Under the pieces are notes generated by a model. It searched no databases. It saw only the letters and a list, made by a program, of their open reading frames with translations, and was not told where the DNA came from. DNA of 64,000 nucleotides from Bacillota bacterium. GTDB lineage: Bacteria > Bacillota > Clostridia > Acetivibrionales > JANLFN01. Below are positions 8,742 through 17,715 of the stretch, piece by piece. The position numbers and the translations under genes were made by a program. The stretch spans positions 62,001 through 126,000 of the forward strand of contig JAEWTV010000065.1 in assembly GCA_023397675.1 (NCBI GenBank). Direction: 5' to 3'. How positions within the stretch are numbered: the stretch's first letter is position 1; the number at the start of each line of letters is the position of its first letter.

Positions 8742-9721
8742 TATTTCTGTTTCCACCAATCCTCATTATCCATGTACCATTTTATTGTTTCTCTAAGACC
8801 ATCCTCAAGTCTGTATTTATCCGCCCAGTTCAAACCAAACCTTGCTTTGCAGCTATTTATAATAGATTTTTTGGGTACTTTCAAGTTCTTATCCTGAGTA
8901 GGAATCTTTGTTTTGTCACCAAGAAGCCTTAATATTTCTCCAGCTATTTCCTGGTCTGATACCTTGTATTCTGATGCTATATTATATGCTTCACCGGGCT
9001 TGCCAAAGAACATCGCACGAATTAATGCAATACAATGGTCTATTACATAAATAATCTCCCTTGGTGAATTGTTCTCCTCACTTTTCATGCTGATTGGTTT
9101 TCCGCTTAACGTATTACATATACACGAAGGGACAAAATTATCAAGGTTTTGATATGGTCCATAATTTTCACAGCTTCGTGTGATCAATATGGGCATCCCA
9201 TAAGACCGGTAAAAGGACATTGCCATAATTTCCGCACCTGCTTTGGATGCCGCAAAAGGGTGATACGGGTTGAGTCCCGATTCTTCCATCAGGTCTTCCG
9301 AACCCTTATTCAGGCCGTATACTCCACTGTCCGAAACCTGCAAAAAACGGTTACCCCTATAGCCAGCCCTACTCCAGATGCTTCTGGCGCCTTCAAGAAG
9401 TGTGATGGTTCCGAGAATATTTGTTTCACCGTATTTTACTGCTTCATTTATTCCTTTGACCGAAGACTCACTCGCAAAATTAATAACGAATTGTGGCTTA
9501 TATTTTCTGAAAACATAATCCACAAGCTCATAATTACATATGTCACCTTTTATAAAGTGGTACCTTGGAGATTGTTCAACATCATTAAGATTATTTATGT
9601 TAGACCTGTGGGATAACTTGTCAAAGTTTACTATAATGAAATCCTTGTTTCTCCTTAAAAAATATCTTATAAAATTGCTTCCAACAAATCCGGCCCCCCC
9701 TGTTACCAGCATAACCTTCAT
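8741..9721 (-). CDS. Extended SDR, dTDP-glucose 4,6-dehydratase-like, with altered active site
   Basis: A 326-residue NAD-dependent epimerase/dehydratase-type protein. The Rossmann motif VTGGAGFVGSN is intact at the N-terminus. Two catalytic elements differ from family norm: the YxxxK motif reads FAASK (Tyr replaced by Phe, codon TTT), and the ST-DE segment that carries the dehydratase acid/base reads VSDSGVYG. The substrate-side RSCENYGPYQ and PREIIYVIDHC segments are kept. It may be catalytically changed or non-enzymatic. The ATG at 9721 follows AAGGAAGGAGG, which supports it over a GTG at 9730. It heads the operon with the two GT4 genes. Confidence 0.75.
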   Translation of the reverse strand: MKVMLVTGGAGFVGSNFIRYFLRRNKDFIIVNFDKLSHRSNINNLNDVEQSPRYHFIKGDICNYELVDYVFRKYKPQFVINFASESSVKGINEAVKYGETNILGTITLLEGARSIWSRAGYRGNRFLQVSDSGVYGLNKGSEDLMEESGLNPYHPFAASKAGAEIMAMSFYRSYGMPILITRSCENYGPYQNLDNFVPSCICNTLSGKPISMKSEENNSPREIIYVIDHCIALIRAMFFGKPGEAYNIASEYKVSDQEIAGEILRLLGDKTKIPTQDKNLKVPKKSIINSCKARFGLNWADKYRLEDGLRETIKWYMDNEDWWKQK

Positions 9722-9850
9722 GAGAAGCACCTCCTTCCTTTAAATAAATGGATTTGCTTTAGTTAATAATAATTTCCAACTTATGTCTACTATTATTATA
9801 TTAAGCCACTAATTAAAACGTGAAACAAAGATATATTAAGTGCTATATTA

Positions 9851-10702
9851 TCATTTAAAGAATTCCGGAAAATCCCTTTTTGCCATAAGAGCTGTATAAG
9901 TACAGTAATCATTTACCTTATGCGTGTTAAGCATGCGTATATCAAGATTGTCATACTCCCCCTCATAAAAACTGAATTTCGAAAACCGCTCTTTTGAATG
10001 CCAGCAATGAATATGAGGATGATATAGTATGGAATCTTTACTACTGCTTTCAAAGTCCAGCTTTCCAGGTTCTACTTTTGGCTTGTGAATAAGATGGTTA
10101 ACTGCTATCTCTGCTGCATAAAGCAAGCTTACCTCAGCAGCCCACCCTGGCCATTTCCCGGGATTATACCTGAATTCCTCACCGATTAGGTACTTTGTAA
10201 TGGGCACTATTAATTTGCATACTTCCCTGACCATACAAGCCGGACCATAATGGGTCGAACCAATGTTATGGATACCCCTGTGATTTAACCCAAAGGTGTT
10301 GGCACACCGTATAATGTTGTTTCTTGAGGTATCCTCATTAATGTATTTACCGCCTCCAGTCACATAACCATTAGGATAAAAACGATTCCAGGCAGGAGTA
10401 AGAAAAGTGTCTGCATCCGATCTTAATATATAATCATATTGATCAAGGAAGTCAGCTTGTAAACCCGTAAGGCAGCTTACCGAGTTTATAAAATAATAAT
10501 AATTCCATTCCGGCTGGTGACTTATAGGATTATATAGCACCTTTATACAATTATCAGGCAGCCTGTCAAGTGCGTCCTGTGTTCCAAAAACCACAAGGTC
10601 AGTATCATGTGAATTTACATGCCTCCACGAATAGTACAGGCACCCTATCTGATACATCATTGTTCTGTTGTTTTCAAGGTATACTGCTACTGCTCGTTTC
10701 AT
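9851..10702 (-). CDS. Putative nucleotide-sugar transferase, GT-A-like
   Basis: A 283-residue soluble protein with an N-terminal MKRAVAVYLENNR strand and a DxD-type motif in YILRSDADTFLTP, about residue 107, typical of GT-A metal-binding glycosyltransferases. The remaining family assignment is uncertain; similar proteins are annotated as hypothetical or DUF7164. GGAG lies seven bases before the chosen ATG at 10702, in preference to 10729. It is 34 bases downstream of the nucleotide-sugar dehydrogenase and is probably co-transcribed with it. A transferase using or modifying the sugar from that pathway is an inference. Confidence 0.6.
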   Translation of the reverse strand: MKRAVAVYLENNRTMMYQIGCLYYSWRHVNSHDTDLVVFGTQDALDRLPDNCIKVLYNPISHQPEWNYYYFINSVSCLTGLQADFLDQYDYILRSDADTFLTPAWNRFYPNGYVTGGGKYINEDTSRNNIIRCANTFGLNHRGIHNIGSTHYGPACMVREVCKLIVPITKYLIGEEFRYNPGKWPGWAAEVSLLYAAEIAVNHLIHKPKVEPGKLDFESSSKDSILYHPHIHCWHSKERFSKFSFYEGEYDNLDIRMLNTHKVNDYCTYTALMAKRDFPEFFK

Positions 10703-10736
10703 ACAAAAACTCCGTGAGTTTATAATCAATGCGACC

Positions 10737-12008
10737 TTAAAGCAAAATAATATCAGAGACTTTGTTTTTCAATGTCCCGGTTAAATCAAAAATGCAGCAA
10801 TTTTCAGGATAATCCAGGTTGTCATAACTACTATGGGCAACACAAAGAATAATACAATCACTATCTTTTATGCTGTCCTCAATATTTGTGCTATCCTGAT
10901 GAACTTTTGAGGTCTTAATTTTTTTTATGAATGGGTCATGGTAGGCTACATATGCACCTTTTGAAACCAAAATATCAATTAGGTCAAATACAGGCGATTC
11001 ACGTATGTCGTTTACATCCTTTTTGTAAGTAACCCCAAGTATCAGCAGTTTACTTCCCTTTAAAGGTTTGTTCCTTTCCGACAAAATATCCGCAAGCCTT
11101 GAAACGACATATGCAGGCATTCTGTCGTTTATTTTCCTGGAGCTTTCTGCAAGGGTTGCATTTAGGCCTTGAAGCTTTGCCATATAAGTATAGAATGTAC
11201 AATCCTTCGGAATACAATGCCCTCCGACACCGGGACCAGGCTGAAACCTGCTGAACCCAAAAGGTTTTGAAGCGGCAGCATCTATGACATCCCATATGTT
11301 TATTTCATAAGCATGGCAAACCTGGGCCATCTGATTAATCAATGCAATGTTGATGTCCCTGTATGTGTTTTCAAGCACCTTTGCCATCTCGGCTACTTCA
11401 AGGGTCGATACCTCGTACACATTAATCCCAATCTGTTTATAAAAAGCAGCCGCTTTTTGCCTGCATAATTCTGTAAATCCCGAAACAAGCTTTGGAATTT
11501 TACCTACGCTAAAGTTTTCATTACCCGGGTCTATTCTCTCAGGAGAAAACGCATAATAAAAATCCTTACCTGCTTTTAGTCCTCCACTTTCAAGTATTAG
11601 GATGATTTTTTCCCTTGAGGTTGTCGGAACAATTGTACTCTCAACAATAACTAGCTGGTCCTTTCTAAGAAATTCCGCTATGCTTGTTAAAGCACCAAAT
11701 AAATAAGCATGGTTTGGTGTTTTATTTTTCTTTAATGGGGTTGGTACGCAAACTACCAATACATCGCAATCCTTCATTTTATAAGCATCAGAAGTTACAT
11801 AAAATCTGCCGGTATTTTGTGCTATGTTTATCTCAGAATCACATACGTCAGTTATATATGATTTTCCCACGTTTAAAAGTTCAAGCTTCTTATTATCATT
11901 ATCAAATCCCGTAACCAGCAAGCCTCTATCTATACACTGCAGTGCCAATGGCAGCCCGACATAACCAAGCCCAACAACTCCTATTTTTGCATAAGTGTCC
12001 TCCGACAT
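10737..12008 (-). CDS. Nucleotide-sugar dehydrogenase (UDP-glucose/UDP-ManNAc 6-dehydrogenase family)
   Basis: A 423-residue enzyme of the UDP-Glc/GDP-Man dehydrogenase family, which oxidises the C6 alcohol of a nucleotide sugar to a carboxylate using two NAD. Visible are the N-terminal GLGYVGLPLA Rossmann motif, the middle helix with EVAEMAKVLENTYRDINIAL, the catalytic Cys in GGHCIPKDC and the C-terminal UDP-binding domain (LGVTYKKDVNDIRESP). The motif set is closer to WecC-type UDP-N-acetylmannosamine dehydrogenases than to UDP-glucose dehydrogenases, but substrate is not settled. GGAG precedes the ATG. It would supply an acidic sugar to the surface glycan. Confidence 0.85.
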   Translation of the reverse strand: MSEDTYAKIGVVGLGYVGLPLALQCIDRGLLVTGFDNDNKKLELLNVGKSYITDVCDSEINIAQNTGRFYVTSDAYKMKDCDVLVVCVPTPLKKNKTPNHAYLFGALTSIAEFLRKDQLVIVESTIVPTTSREKIILILESGGLKAGKDFYYAFSPERIDPGNENFSVGKIPKLVSGFTELCRQKAAAFYKQIGINVYEVSTLEVAEMAKVLENTYRDINIALINQMAQVCHAYEINIWDVIDAAASKPFGFSRFQPGPGVGGHCIPKDCTFYTYMAKLQGLNATLAESSRKINDRMPAYVVSRLADILSERNKPLKGSKLLILGVTYKKDVNDIRESPVFDLIDILVSKGAYVAYHDPFIKKIKTSKVHQDSTNIEDSIKDSDCIILCVAHSSYDNLDYPENCCIFDLTGTLKNKVSDIILL

Positions 12009-12154
12009 TTTAATATCTCCACAAGCGCATTATCTATTAACATAATATTCACTACATATATTTTATGTTAAAGTATTATTTACTTTGATGGGAATACTCA
12101 CACAATATCCCGTTTGAAACATATTATGTAATACCCAACTTTCGAGGAATAAAC

Positions 12155-13129
12155 ATGATAAGGGGATTAAGTATTATGAGGTTTCTGATTACCGGTGGTA
12201 ACGGTTTTATAGGCTCCCATCTAACACTTAGACTGCTATCTCTGAAGCACGAGGTAACTGTTCTTGATAATTTTTCTACCAGTCCGAAAGGCAGGCTGGA
12301 TAATACAGGAGCAGTTGTTATTGAGGGAAGCGTCACCGAAGAAAGTCTTGTAGATAAACTTGTTTTTAACAGCGACTATGTCATTCACCTTGCCGCTGTA
12401 GTCGGAGTAAGGCTTGCAATGACAAAAGGCATTGAGGGGCTTAGAGTTAGCTGTATTGGAACAGACAACCTGCTCAAATATACATCAAAATATAATAAAA
12501 AGATTATTGCAGCTTCCTCTTCCTCTGTTTATGGTAAACTCACAAAGGTACCTGTTAGGGAGGACGAAGATACTCTTCTGGGGTGCAGCAGTAAGGCCTG
12601 CTGGCTTTATTCAACGGCCAAGCTCGCTGAAGAACATTTTTGCATGGCCTACAACAGGGAGTTTGGAACAGATGTAAAAATTTGCAGATTTTTTAATGTC
12701 ATAGGTCCCAACCAGACTAAACACTATGGTATGGTAGTACCGAATTTTGTTACCAACGCATTAGGCAATAAACCGTTGCAGGTTTATGGAACAGGTCTGC
12801 AAACACGTACATTCGGTTATATAGAAGACATTATAGATGGTATTTTAATTGTAATGGAAAAGGGTTATGCCGGTGAAATCTATAATATTGGCGGTACCGA
12901 GGAAATAAGAATAATGGATCTTGCAAATAGAATAATAAAACTTGCAAATTCACGTTCAATAACTGAGATAGTACCTTTTGAAGAGGTATTTGGCTTGAAT
13001 TATGAAGAAACTACTCAACGAATGCCAGATATAACAAAAATTACTGTTCTGGGCTATTCGCCAAAGTACAGCCTGGATGATTCAATTGTTAAGGTAACTG
13101 ACCATATACGGCTAAGGGGTGAGATATGA
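12155..13129 (+). CDS. NAD-dependent sugar epimerase (extended SDR)
   Basis: A 324-residue extended SDR. LITGGNGFIGSHL is the NAD-binding motif, and ASSSSVYG plus YSTAK supply the catalytic Ser and the intact Tyr-x3-Lys pair. GYIEDIIDGI and IYNIGGTEEIRIMDLA fit UDP-glucose/UDP-GlcNAc 4-epimerase-like proteins. The ATG at 12155 has GAGG seven bases upstream; a second ATG at 12176, directly before the Rossmann strand, has GGGG upstream and cannot be excluded. It heads a plus-strand operon with two tandem glycosyltransferases, joined without spacing. Confidence 0.85.
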   Translation: MIRGLSIMRFLITGGNGFIGSHLTLRLLSLKHEVTVLDNFSTSPKGRLDNTGAVVIEGSVTEESLVDKLVFNSDYVIHLAAVVGVRLAMTKGIEGLRVSCIGTDNLLKYTSKYNKKIIAASSSSVYGKLTKVPVREDEDTLLGCSSKACWLYSTAKLAEEHFCMAYNREFGTDVKICRFFNVIGPNQTKHYGMVVPNFVTNALGNKPLQVYGTGLQTRTFGYIEDIIDGILIVMEKGYAGEIYNIGGTEEIRIMDLANRIIKLANSRSITEIVPFEEVFGLNYEETTQRMPDITKITVLGYSPKYSLDDSIVKVTDHIRLRGEI

Positions 13130-14107
13130 ATGCTGTATCTTGTGACTCAGCCAGATAATGATTTTAGCTATGAAAAAATGCAGAATAATACCATACGCCA
13201 GTACCTGAGATATTCCAAAATACTTTACAGGGAAATAAACCTTGAACCTGATCCTTTTTCAAAGCATAACCTTTCAAAGATCAATCTATCATACTCAACC
13301 CCTAAGGATATTTGGTTTTTGACTTTCGCCCAAAATCCCTTGATTGAAGTGATAGCAAAAAAGCCAGGAAGGAAATTCGCTCATGTTCATGGATTGGAAG
13401 CGGCATTATACGAGCCTGCAGTTTTATCCAGATGTTATCTTAATGAAGAACAGCGGTTAAATCAATACGACGGGATATTTGTTAATTCAGAATGGGCTTA
13501 TTCCATTATTGGTCAGAATTATCCGTATCTATCGAACAAAACCCATGTTACTGGATTTCCTTTTAACCCGATATATATGGACCCATACAGAAATTTAGCC
13601 AAAATAGATAACCTGATAATATTTAATCAAAGGTTTTCATACGAAAAGCTTCATATATTAGAGGCTTATTTAGCTGATAAATTTATAAAACATGGCTATA
13701 GGGTTGCTCATATATGTTCTCCGAAAGAGTATGCACGGATTCAATATGACAGGGAATCACGAGTTCTGCTGAATGAATTTTCAAGCAAGGGGCTTGAGGT
13801 AATAATTGCAAATTCAAAAAGAGAATATTATGAGAAGCTGGCACAAGCTTCAATAGCAATAACAACATCTATGTGCGACACTCTGTCTGTCTCAATGCTT
13901 GAAGCGATTGAACTCGGTTTAATACCCATTGCTCCTGATTACGGCCCATTCAGAGAGTATATTCACCCTGACAATCTATACAGGCCTTATAACATTGATG
14001 AAATAACAAACAAGGTAATTGCACATCCTGTCAGGCCTTCAAGCATATATAAGTATTATGCGGATAACGTTATAAAAATGTATTTAGAAAAGATGGGGTT
14101 ACGATAA
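13130..14107 (+). CDS. Glycosyltransferase-like protein (tandem paralog A)
   Basis: A 325-residue protein with a GT-B-like layout: an N-terminal half containing WFLTFAQNPLIEVIAKKPGRK and a C-terminal half with IIFNQRFSYEKLHILE and a donor-site-like segment SVSMLEAIELGLIPIAP. It is a paralog of the next gene (NQRFS.EKL, SMLEAI..G.IPIAP, IHPDNLY.PY). It starts directly after the epimerase stop, with GGGGTGAG as ribosome-binding site. Probably transfers a sugar during surface glycan assembly; no close characterised relative is recognised. Confidence 0.65.
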   Translation: MLYLVTQPDNDFSYEKMQNNTIRQYLRYSKILYREINLEPDPFSKHNLSKINLSYSTPKDIWFLTFAQNPLIEVIAKKPGRKFAHVHGLEAALYEPAVLSRCYLNEEQRLNQYDGIFVNSEWAYSIIGQNYPYLSNKTHVTGFPFNPIYMDPYRNLAKIDNLIIFNQRFSYEKLHILEAYLADKFIKHGYRVAHICSPKEYARIQYDRESRVLLNEFSSKGLEVIIANSKREYYEKLAQASIAITTSMCDTLSVSMLEAIELGLIPIAPDYGPFREYIHPDNLYRPYNIDEITNKVIAHPVRPSSIYKYYADNVIKMYLEKMGLR

Positions 14108-15087
14108 TGTTTTATTTCATGGGTTATAACGACAATGAGGGGAACTGGACCGGTAACTTTAACAAAGCTGTTCGTAATGAATTAAACAGAAGGAATATTA
14201 GCTACATTGAACTTCCTCCATGGGACTGGGACAGCGTAAATGCACCTGTTGATTATTATGCAGGCATCGAAAGCACTGAAAGTGACATATGGTTTATTGG
14301 ATGGGCACAAAGTCCTATCATCGAAATTATACAAAATAAAAAGGGCAGAAAATATGGCATTGTTGTTGGTGCAACCGCAAACCCATTTGAGCCTGCTGTT
14401 TTTTGGGAAGCTAAACAATATATAAATGAAAGGTTCAGACTTGGAGTATACGATAAGATTTTTGCTGTTTCCGATTGGTGCAGGGAACTATTGGTTTCAG
14501 CCTACCCCGAAATTCAACACAAGGTTGTTTCAACGGGTTTCCCAATTGATTACAGAATATATGATAGCTACAAATATATTGAAAAACAGCCTAACCTTGT
14601 TGTATTCAATCAACGTTTTTCTATTGAAAAGCTTAATATAATAGAAATTGAACTTTCCAGGAGACTGATATCAATGGGATACATGGTTAAGCACTTTTCC
14701 GGCCACCCACTGGATAGCGTAGCCTCATTGAACATAACTACAGCTGCATTACTTGATTTAATGCAGAAAATTGGAATGGAATTTGTATATAATCCTACAA
14801 AGGAAATATATCATCAAAACCTTGCGAAAGCTTCTTTTGTTATTACCACATCAATTTCAGACATGCTGCCAAATTCAATGCTTGAAGCAATATACATGGG
14901 CGCAATACCTGTTGCGCCAAAAAACTTAAGCTTCTCTGAATTTATTCACCCGGATAATCTTTATACCCCTTATGATATTCAGGAAATGGTTGATATTATA
15001 GTAAAAAGACCTGTCAGGGAACATGATATTATGAAGTATTCAAAAGAATTAATAATCGAAAGATTCCTAAATGAAATGAACATATAA
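14107..15087 (+). CDS. Glycosyltransferase-like protein (tandem paralog B)
   Basis: A 326-residue paralog of the preceding gene, sharing WFIGWAQSPIIEIIQNKKGRK, VVFNQRFSIEKLNIIE, NSMLEAIYMGAIPVAP and FIHPDNLYTPYDI in the same order. Its ATG overlaps the stop of paralog A by one base (TAATG), so translation is likely coupled. The duplicated pair mirrors the duplicated GT4 pair on the other strand of the same cluster. Donor and acceptor are unknown. Confidence 0.65.
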   Translation: MFYFMGYNDNEGNWTGNFNKAVRNELNRRNISYIELPPWDWDSVNAPVDYYAGIESTESDIWFIGWAQSPIIEIIQNKKGRKYGIVVGATANPFEPAVFWEAKQYINERFRLGVYDKIFAVSDWCRELLVSAYPEIQHKVVSTGFPIDYRIYDSYKYIEKQPNLVVFNQRFSIEKLNIIEIELSRRLISMGYMVKHFSGHPLDSVASLNITTAALLDLMQKIGMEFVYNPTKEIYHQNLAKASFVITTSISDMLPNSMLEAIYMGAIPVAPKNLSFSEFIHPDNLYTPYDIQEMVDIIVKRPVREHDIMKYSKELIIERFLNEMNI

Positions 15088-15111
15088 AAGGAAGGGTGGC
15101 TACCCTTCCTT
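15088..15111. terminator. Bidirectional terminator between converging genes
   Basis: AAGGAAGGGT and ACCCTTCCTT are perfect 10-bp arms with a 4-base loop, placed just after the plus-strand stop and at the end of the minus-strand gene. Confidence 0.9.
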
Positions 15112-16435
15112 AATTATTTCTTCCCATTCCTTCTATGTAATCCCATGTAATGTTTTTAAAGCATGTACCTTCCATCAAGGGCATACTCGCGCGTACACCC
15201 ATTATACCTGTATTTTCCCGGGTATCTTTGCTGACAGCCTGCTGCGGTTCAGTCCTTTTTGAATTGCCTGCTTCAAGCTGCTGCAGCCGAGCCTCCAACA
15301 AACTAATCCTTTTCTCCAGATTACCAGTCAAACTTATTAAATCAGATAAATTTTCCGGAACCTTTGATAATTTATCCGTTGGAAATACATTATCGGCCCT
15401 GTCGTAGACTGCCTGTTCAGCATTGCTGAAAAATGCCAGTTCAAAGCCATTTATATATCTTCCAGGTACATTTATTACAGGGTTCTGAGTTTTGTCAGAG
15501 CTGTCGCTGGAGTAATAATCAATACAACAGTACTCATCCGTATTATCGTGGTTATACTTTTCAATACCCTTCCAGGTTATACCGTTATTTCTGGAAATAC
15601 AGTAGAATATTCCGCTTTTATTGACCCAGAAACAAATAACGGTATCATGTGCTACAAGGATAGCTGAATTGATGAAAGGTTCACTTGCCTTACACAACAC
15701 CTTTTCATCCCACACATCCGCTCCAAGATGCTTTAATGAATACATAAGCTCATGCTTCTGCGGATACTTTTTCTGCCACATCAAATGGATATTGTCATGA
15801 CGGTCAAAGTCTGCAGAAATAAGATTATAGTCACCTTCATACTCAATTAGAGGTTCATACTGCTCCCATTTGCAATCCTTTGAATTGTACTTTCTAAATC
15901 CCGTAGTGGTTTTTTGTCTGCCCTTGTTTTTGTAAAAAATATAAAGATCATTGTTTCTGTCAGCTGCCCCATAAAAGAAAGCTTTTTTACCAGATATGTA
16001 ATCAACTGCTGTAGGCCGCGTCAATTCGCCATTACCTTTTAATATCTGACAGGCAAGTAAGGTTTCATTCAACTGATTAACCGTGTAAAGGAAAAGTACG
16101 GAGTTGCCTGCCTGTTTTACTAAAAGCCTGCTTACTGCGCTTTCGGTACTTTTTTTATTAATAAGGACACTTGCAGGACTTATGTTGTCGCCGCTGTAAA
16201 CACTGTAAAGGATATCTCCCCTTGAGTTTTGATATATAAGGTATATGCTGTCATCCAAACAGGTACAGAGGTTAAAGGAAGGCAGTGTGTCACATATAGC
16301 AATTTTGGAGTCGGCCCAACTCCCATTATTATTTAACACTCTTGAGTATATCCCCGAACCATTCTGATAGAAAAAATTGATTACCTTCCCATTGGAAAGC
16401 CTTATTATGTAATCTTTTTGATCAATATTGAACAT
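15110..16435 (-). CDS. Sialidase/BNR-like beta-propeller protein with coiled-coil tail
   Basis: A 441-residue protein with repeating Trp/Tyr-rich beta segments such as SNGKVINFFYQNG, DSIYLIYQNSRGDILYSVY, DLYIFYKNKGR, NIHLMWQKKYP and VICFWVNKSGIFYC, suggesting a propeller of about six blades. After residue 350 follows a heptad-rich coiled coil (LEKRISLLEARLQQLEAG) and a short globular tail. No signal peptide is visible. Similar proteins sit in surface or spore glycan loci of Clostridia; a carbohydrate-binding or structural role is an inference. The start at 16435 follows GGGAG; a longer in-frame start at 16486 has no comparable site. Confidence 0.6.
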   Translation of the reverse strand: MFNIDQKDYIIRLSNGKVINFFYQNGSGIYSRVLNNNGSWADSKIAICDTLPSFNLCTCLDDSIYLIYQNSRGDILYSVYSGDNISPASVLINKKSTESAVSRLLVKQAGNSVLFLYTVNQLNETLLACQILKGNGELTRPTAVDYISGKKAFFYGAADRNNDLYIFYKNKGRQKTTTGFRKYNSKDCKWEQYEPLIEYEGDYNLISADFDRHDNIHLMWQKKYPQKHELMYSLKHLGADVWDEKVLCKASEPFINSAILVAHDTVICFWVNKSGIFYCISRNNGITWKGIEKYNHDNTDEYCCIDYYSSDSSDKTQNPVINVPGRYINGFELAFFSNAEQAVYDRADNVFPTDKLSKVPENLSDLISLTGNLEKRISLLEARLQQLEAGNSKRTEPQQAVSKDTRENTGIMGVRASMPLMEGTCFKNITWDYIEGMGRNN

Positions 16436-16536
16436 ATATATCACTCCCTCTATCAGTATATTTTCAATACTCATAGAGGTTCCCAACAGAGTATATACAT
16501 CTTCAAAAACAATTATTAATGCGAAAAACTTACCAC

Positions 16537-17001
16537 TTAACCTGGAATCAGCTCATTTTTTCTGCGTCCTTTAATCCTGTACCCAGCAATTGAAATACAA
16601 TTTATAATAAGTAAAATACATGTTCCATAGCAGAATTCGTGTATGTCATTTATTGTAACTTCAACAAAATGGTCGGCAACCTCCGCATTGCTATTTGCAT
16701 TGATGTTTGTTGTAAGTTCTACACTGACACCTGACAAATCAGTTGATGAAGAAATTACAGGAAGTAAAATTGTTATAAAGAAATTCATTAAAATAATAAG
16801 AATTGAGAAAACTATAACAGCTGTTTTGCCAGCTTTCCCCGATGTATTTTTCTTTTCATCATCAGATGCAATCAAAGTTAACATCAGAAAAAATCCAACC
16901 AGTGTAGATGGGAAAACCGCATCAACATCCAATACGGCAAAAATCACCGTTGCAATAAATAAAATAGCAGTAATGCACAAATATAATGTTTTCTTTTTCA
17001 T
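16537..17001 (-). CDS. Four-helix integral membrane protein of unknown function
   Basis: A 154-residue protein with four predicted hydrophobic segments (about residues 5-20, 28-44, 62-84 and 124-142) and a Ser/Asp/Asn-rich loop between helices 3 and 4. AAGGGG precedes the ATG. No family recognised. It lies alone on the minus strand between the glycan cluster and the metal island. Confidence 0.6.
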   Translation of the reverse strand: MKKKTLYLCITAILFIATVIFAVLDVDAVFPSTLVGFFLMLTLIASDDEKKNTSGKAGKTAVIVFSILIILMNFFITILLPVISSSTDLSGVSVELTTNINANSNAEVADHFVEVTINDIHEFCYGTCILLIINCISIAGYRIKGRRKNELIPG

Positions 17002-17116
17002 AATAGACCCCTTTCAATAATAAATTATTAGTCCAACTTAGAAGATTTTCAAGTCTCCTCAGCTTTAATAATAAATACTATTTATAAAGAATCTATAAAG
17101 CTTTTAGACAAAGAAA

Positions 17117-17142
17117 GATTTCTAACACTAATATTAGAAATC
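17117..17142 (-). terminator. Hairpin after the DGC gene, probable terminator
   Basis: GATTTCTAA and TTAGAAATC are perfect 9-bp arms with an 8-base loop, 20 bases beyond the stop at 17162; the minus strand continues TTTCTTTG. The arms resemble half-sites of the TTAGAA palindromes elsewhere in the island but are arranged the other way round. Confidence 0.5.
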
Positions 17143-17161
17143 CTTCTACCTAAAGAATAAC

Positions 17162-17659
17162 CTATAGCTTTTCTGCTATCTTTTTTGCTACATCTAATGC
17201 ACATTTATTAATATCTTCTTCTGACATCTCATTAATTCCAAATAAATCTTTATTGAAGTCCGCTAGGATATCTGTTCTTATTACTTCAGGGTGAATGTTT
17301 TCTGACAAGCCCTTTAGCATTCGTGATCCACAGTCTACTGGGCATCCCTCTATAGCAATAATCTTTTCAGCATTCTTAACCAGGCTTCGTTGTCCGCCTT
17401 CTTTAGTAAGTGCACTTCCGAGACACAACCTGACAGTCTTATCTGTAGCAAGAGAATGGCATAATATATTAGCTGTTTTTCTTGCTATCTCCCCTCTTAA
17501 ACAGGCACCCTCACAACTCGCAACGACTAACGGCTTTGAAACGTTCTGTTTAACATAATCCTCACATAAGGAACAGGAATTATTTGTCTTAATTATTTTA
17601 AGAGTTTCATATTCTTTAGAGTTTTCCATTGTGTCAAATTCTGCTCCGTATTCATCCAT
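17162..17659 (-). CDS. DGC-domain putative zinc-binding protein (copy 1)
   Basis: A 165-residue protein of the DGC family, named for its Asp-Gly-Cys motif and conserved Cys residues thought to bind zinc. Visible are SCEGACLRGEIARKTAN, VRLCLGSALTKEGGQ and IIAIEGCPVDCGSRMLK (here EGCPVDC). An N-terminal CSLCEDY adds two Cys. It follows the Met-rich protein and an ArsR regulator on the minus strand, suggesting an operon for metal or metalloid stress. Biochemical function of the family is unknown. A second copy lies at 19439-19846. Confidence 0.75.
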   Translation of the reverse strand: MDEYGAEFDTMENSKEYETLKIIKTNNSCSLCEDYVKQNVSKPLVVASCEGACLRGEIARKTANILCHSLATDKTVRLCLGSALTKEGGQRSLVKNAEKIIAIEGCPVDCGSRMLKGLSENIHPEVIRTDILADFNKDLFGINEMSEEDINKCALDVAKKIAEKL

Positions 17660-17715
17660 AATGTATATCCTCCATTATATTATTTATTTACTCTCTACTT
17701 GAAACTTCCTTCTAT

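Noticed and set aside
17117..17142. Palindrome GATTTCTAA...TTAGAAATC as a further ArsR operator
   Set aside because: It lies downstream of its gene with half-sites reversed, and fits a terminator better.
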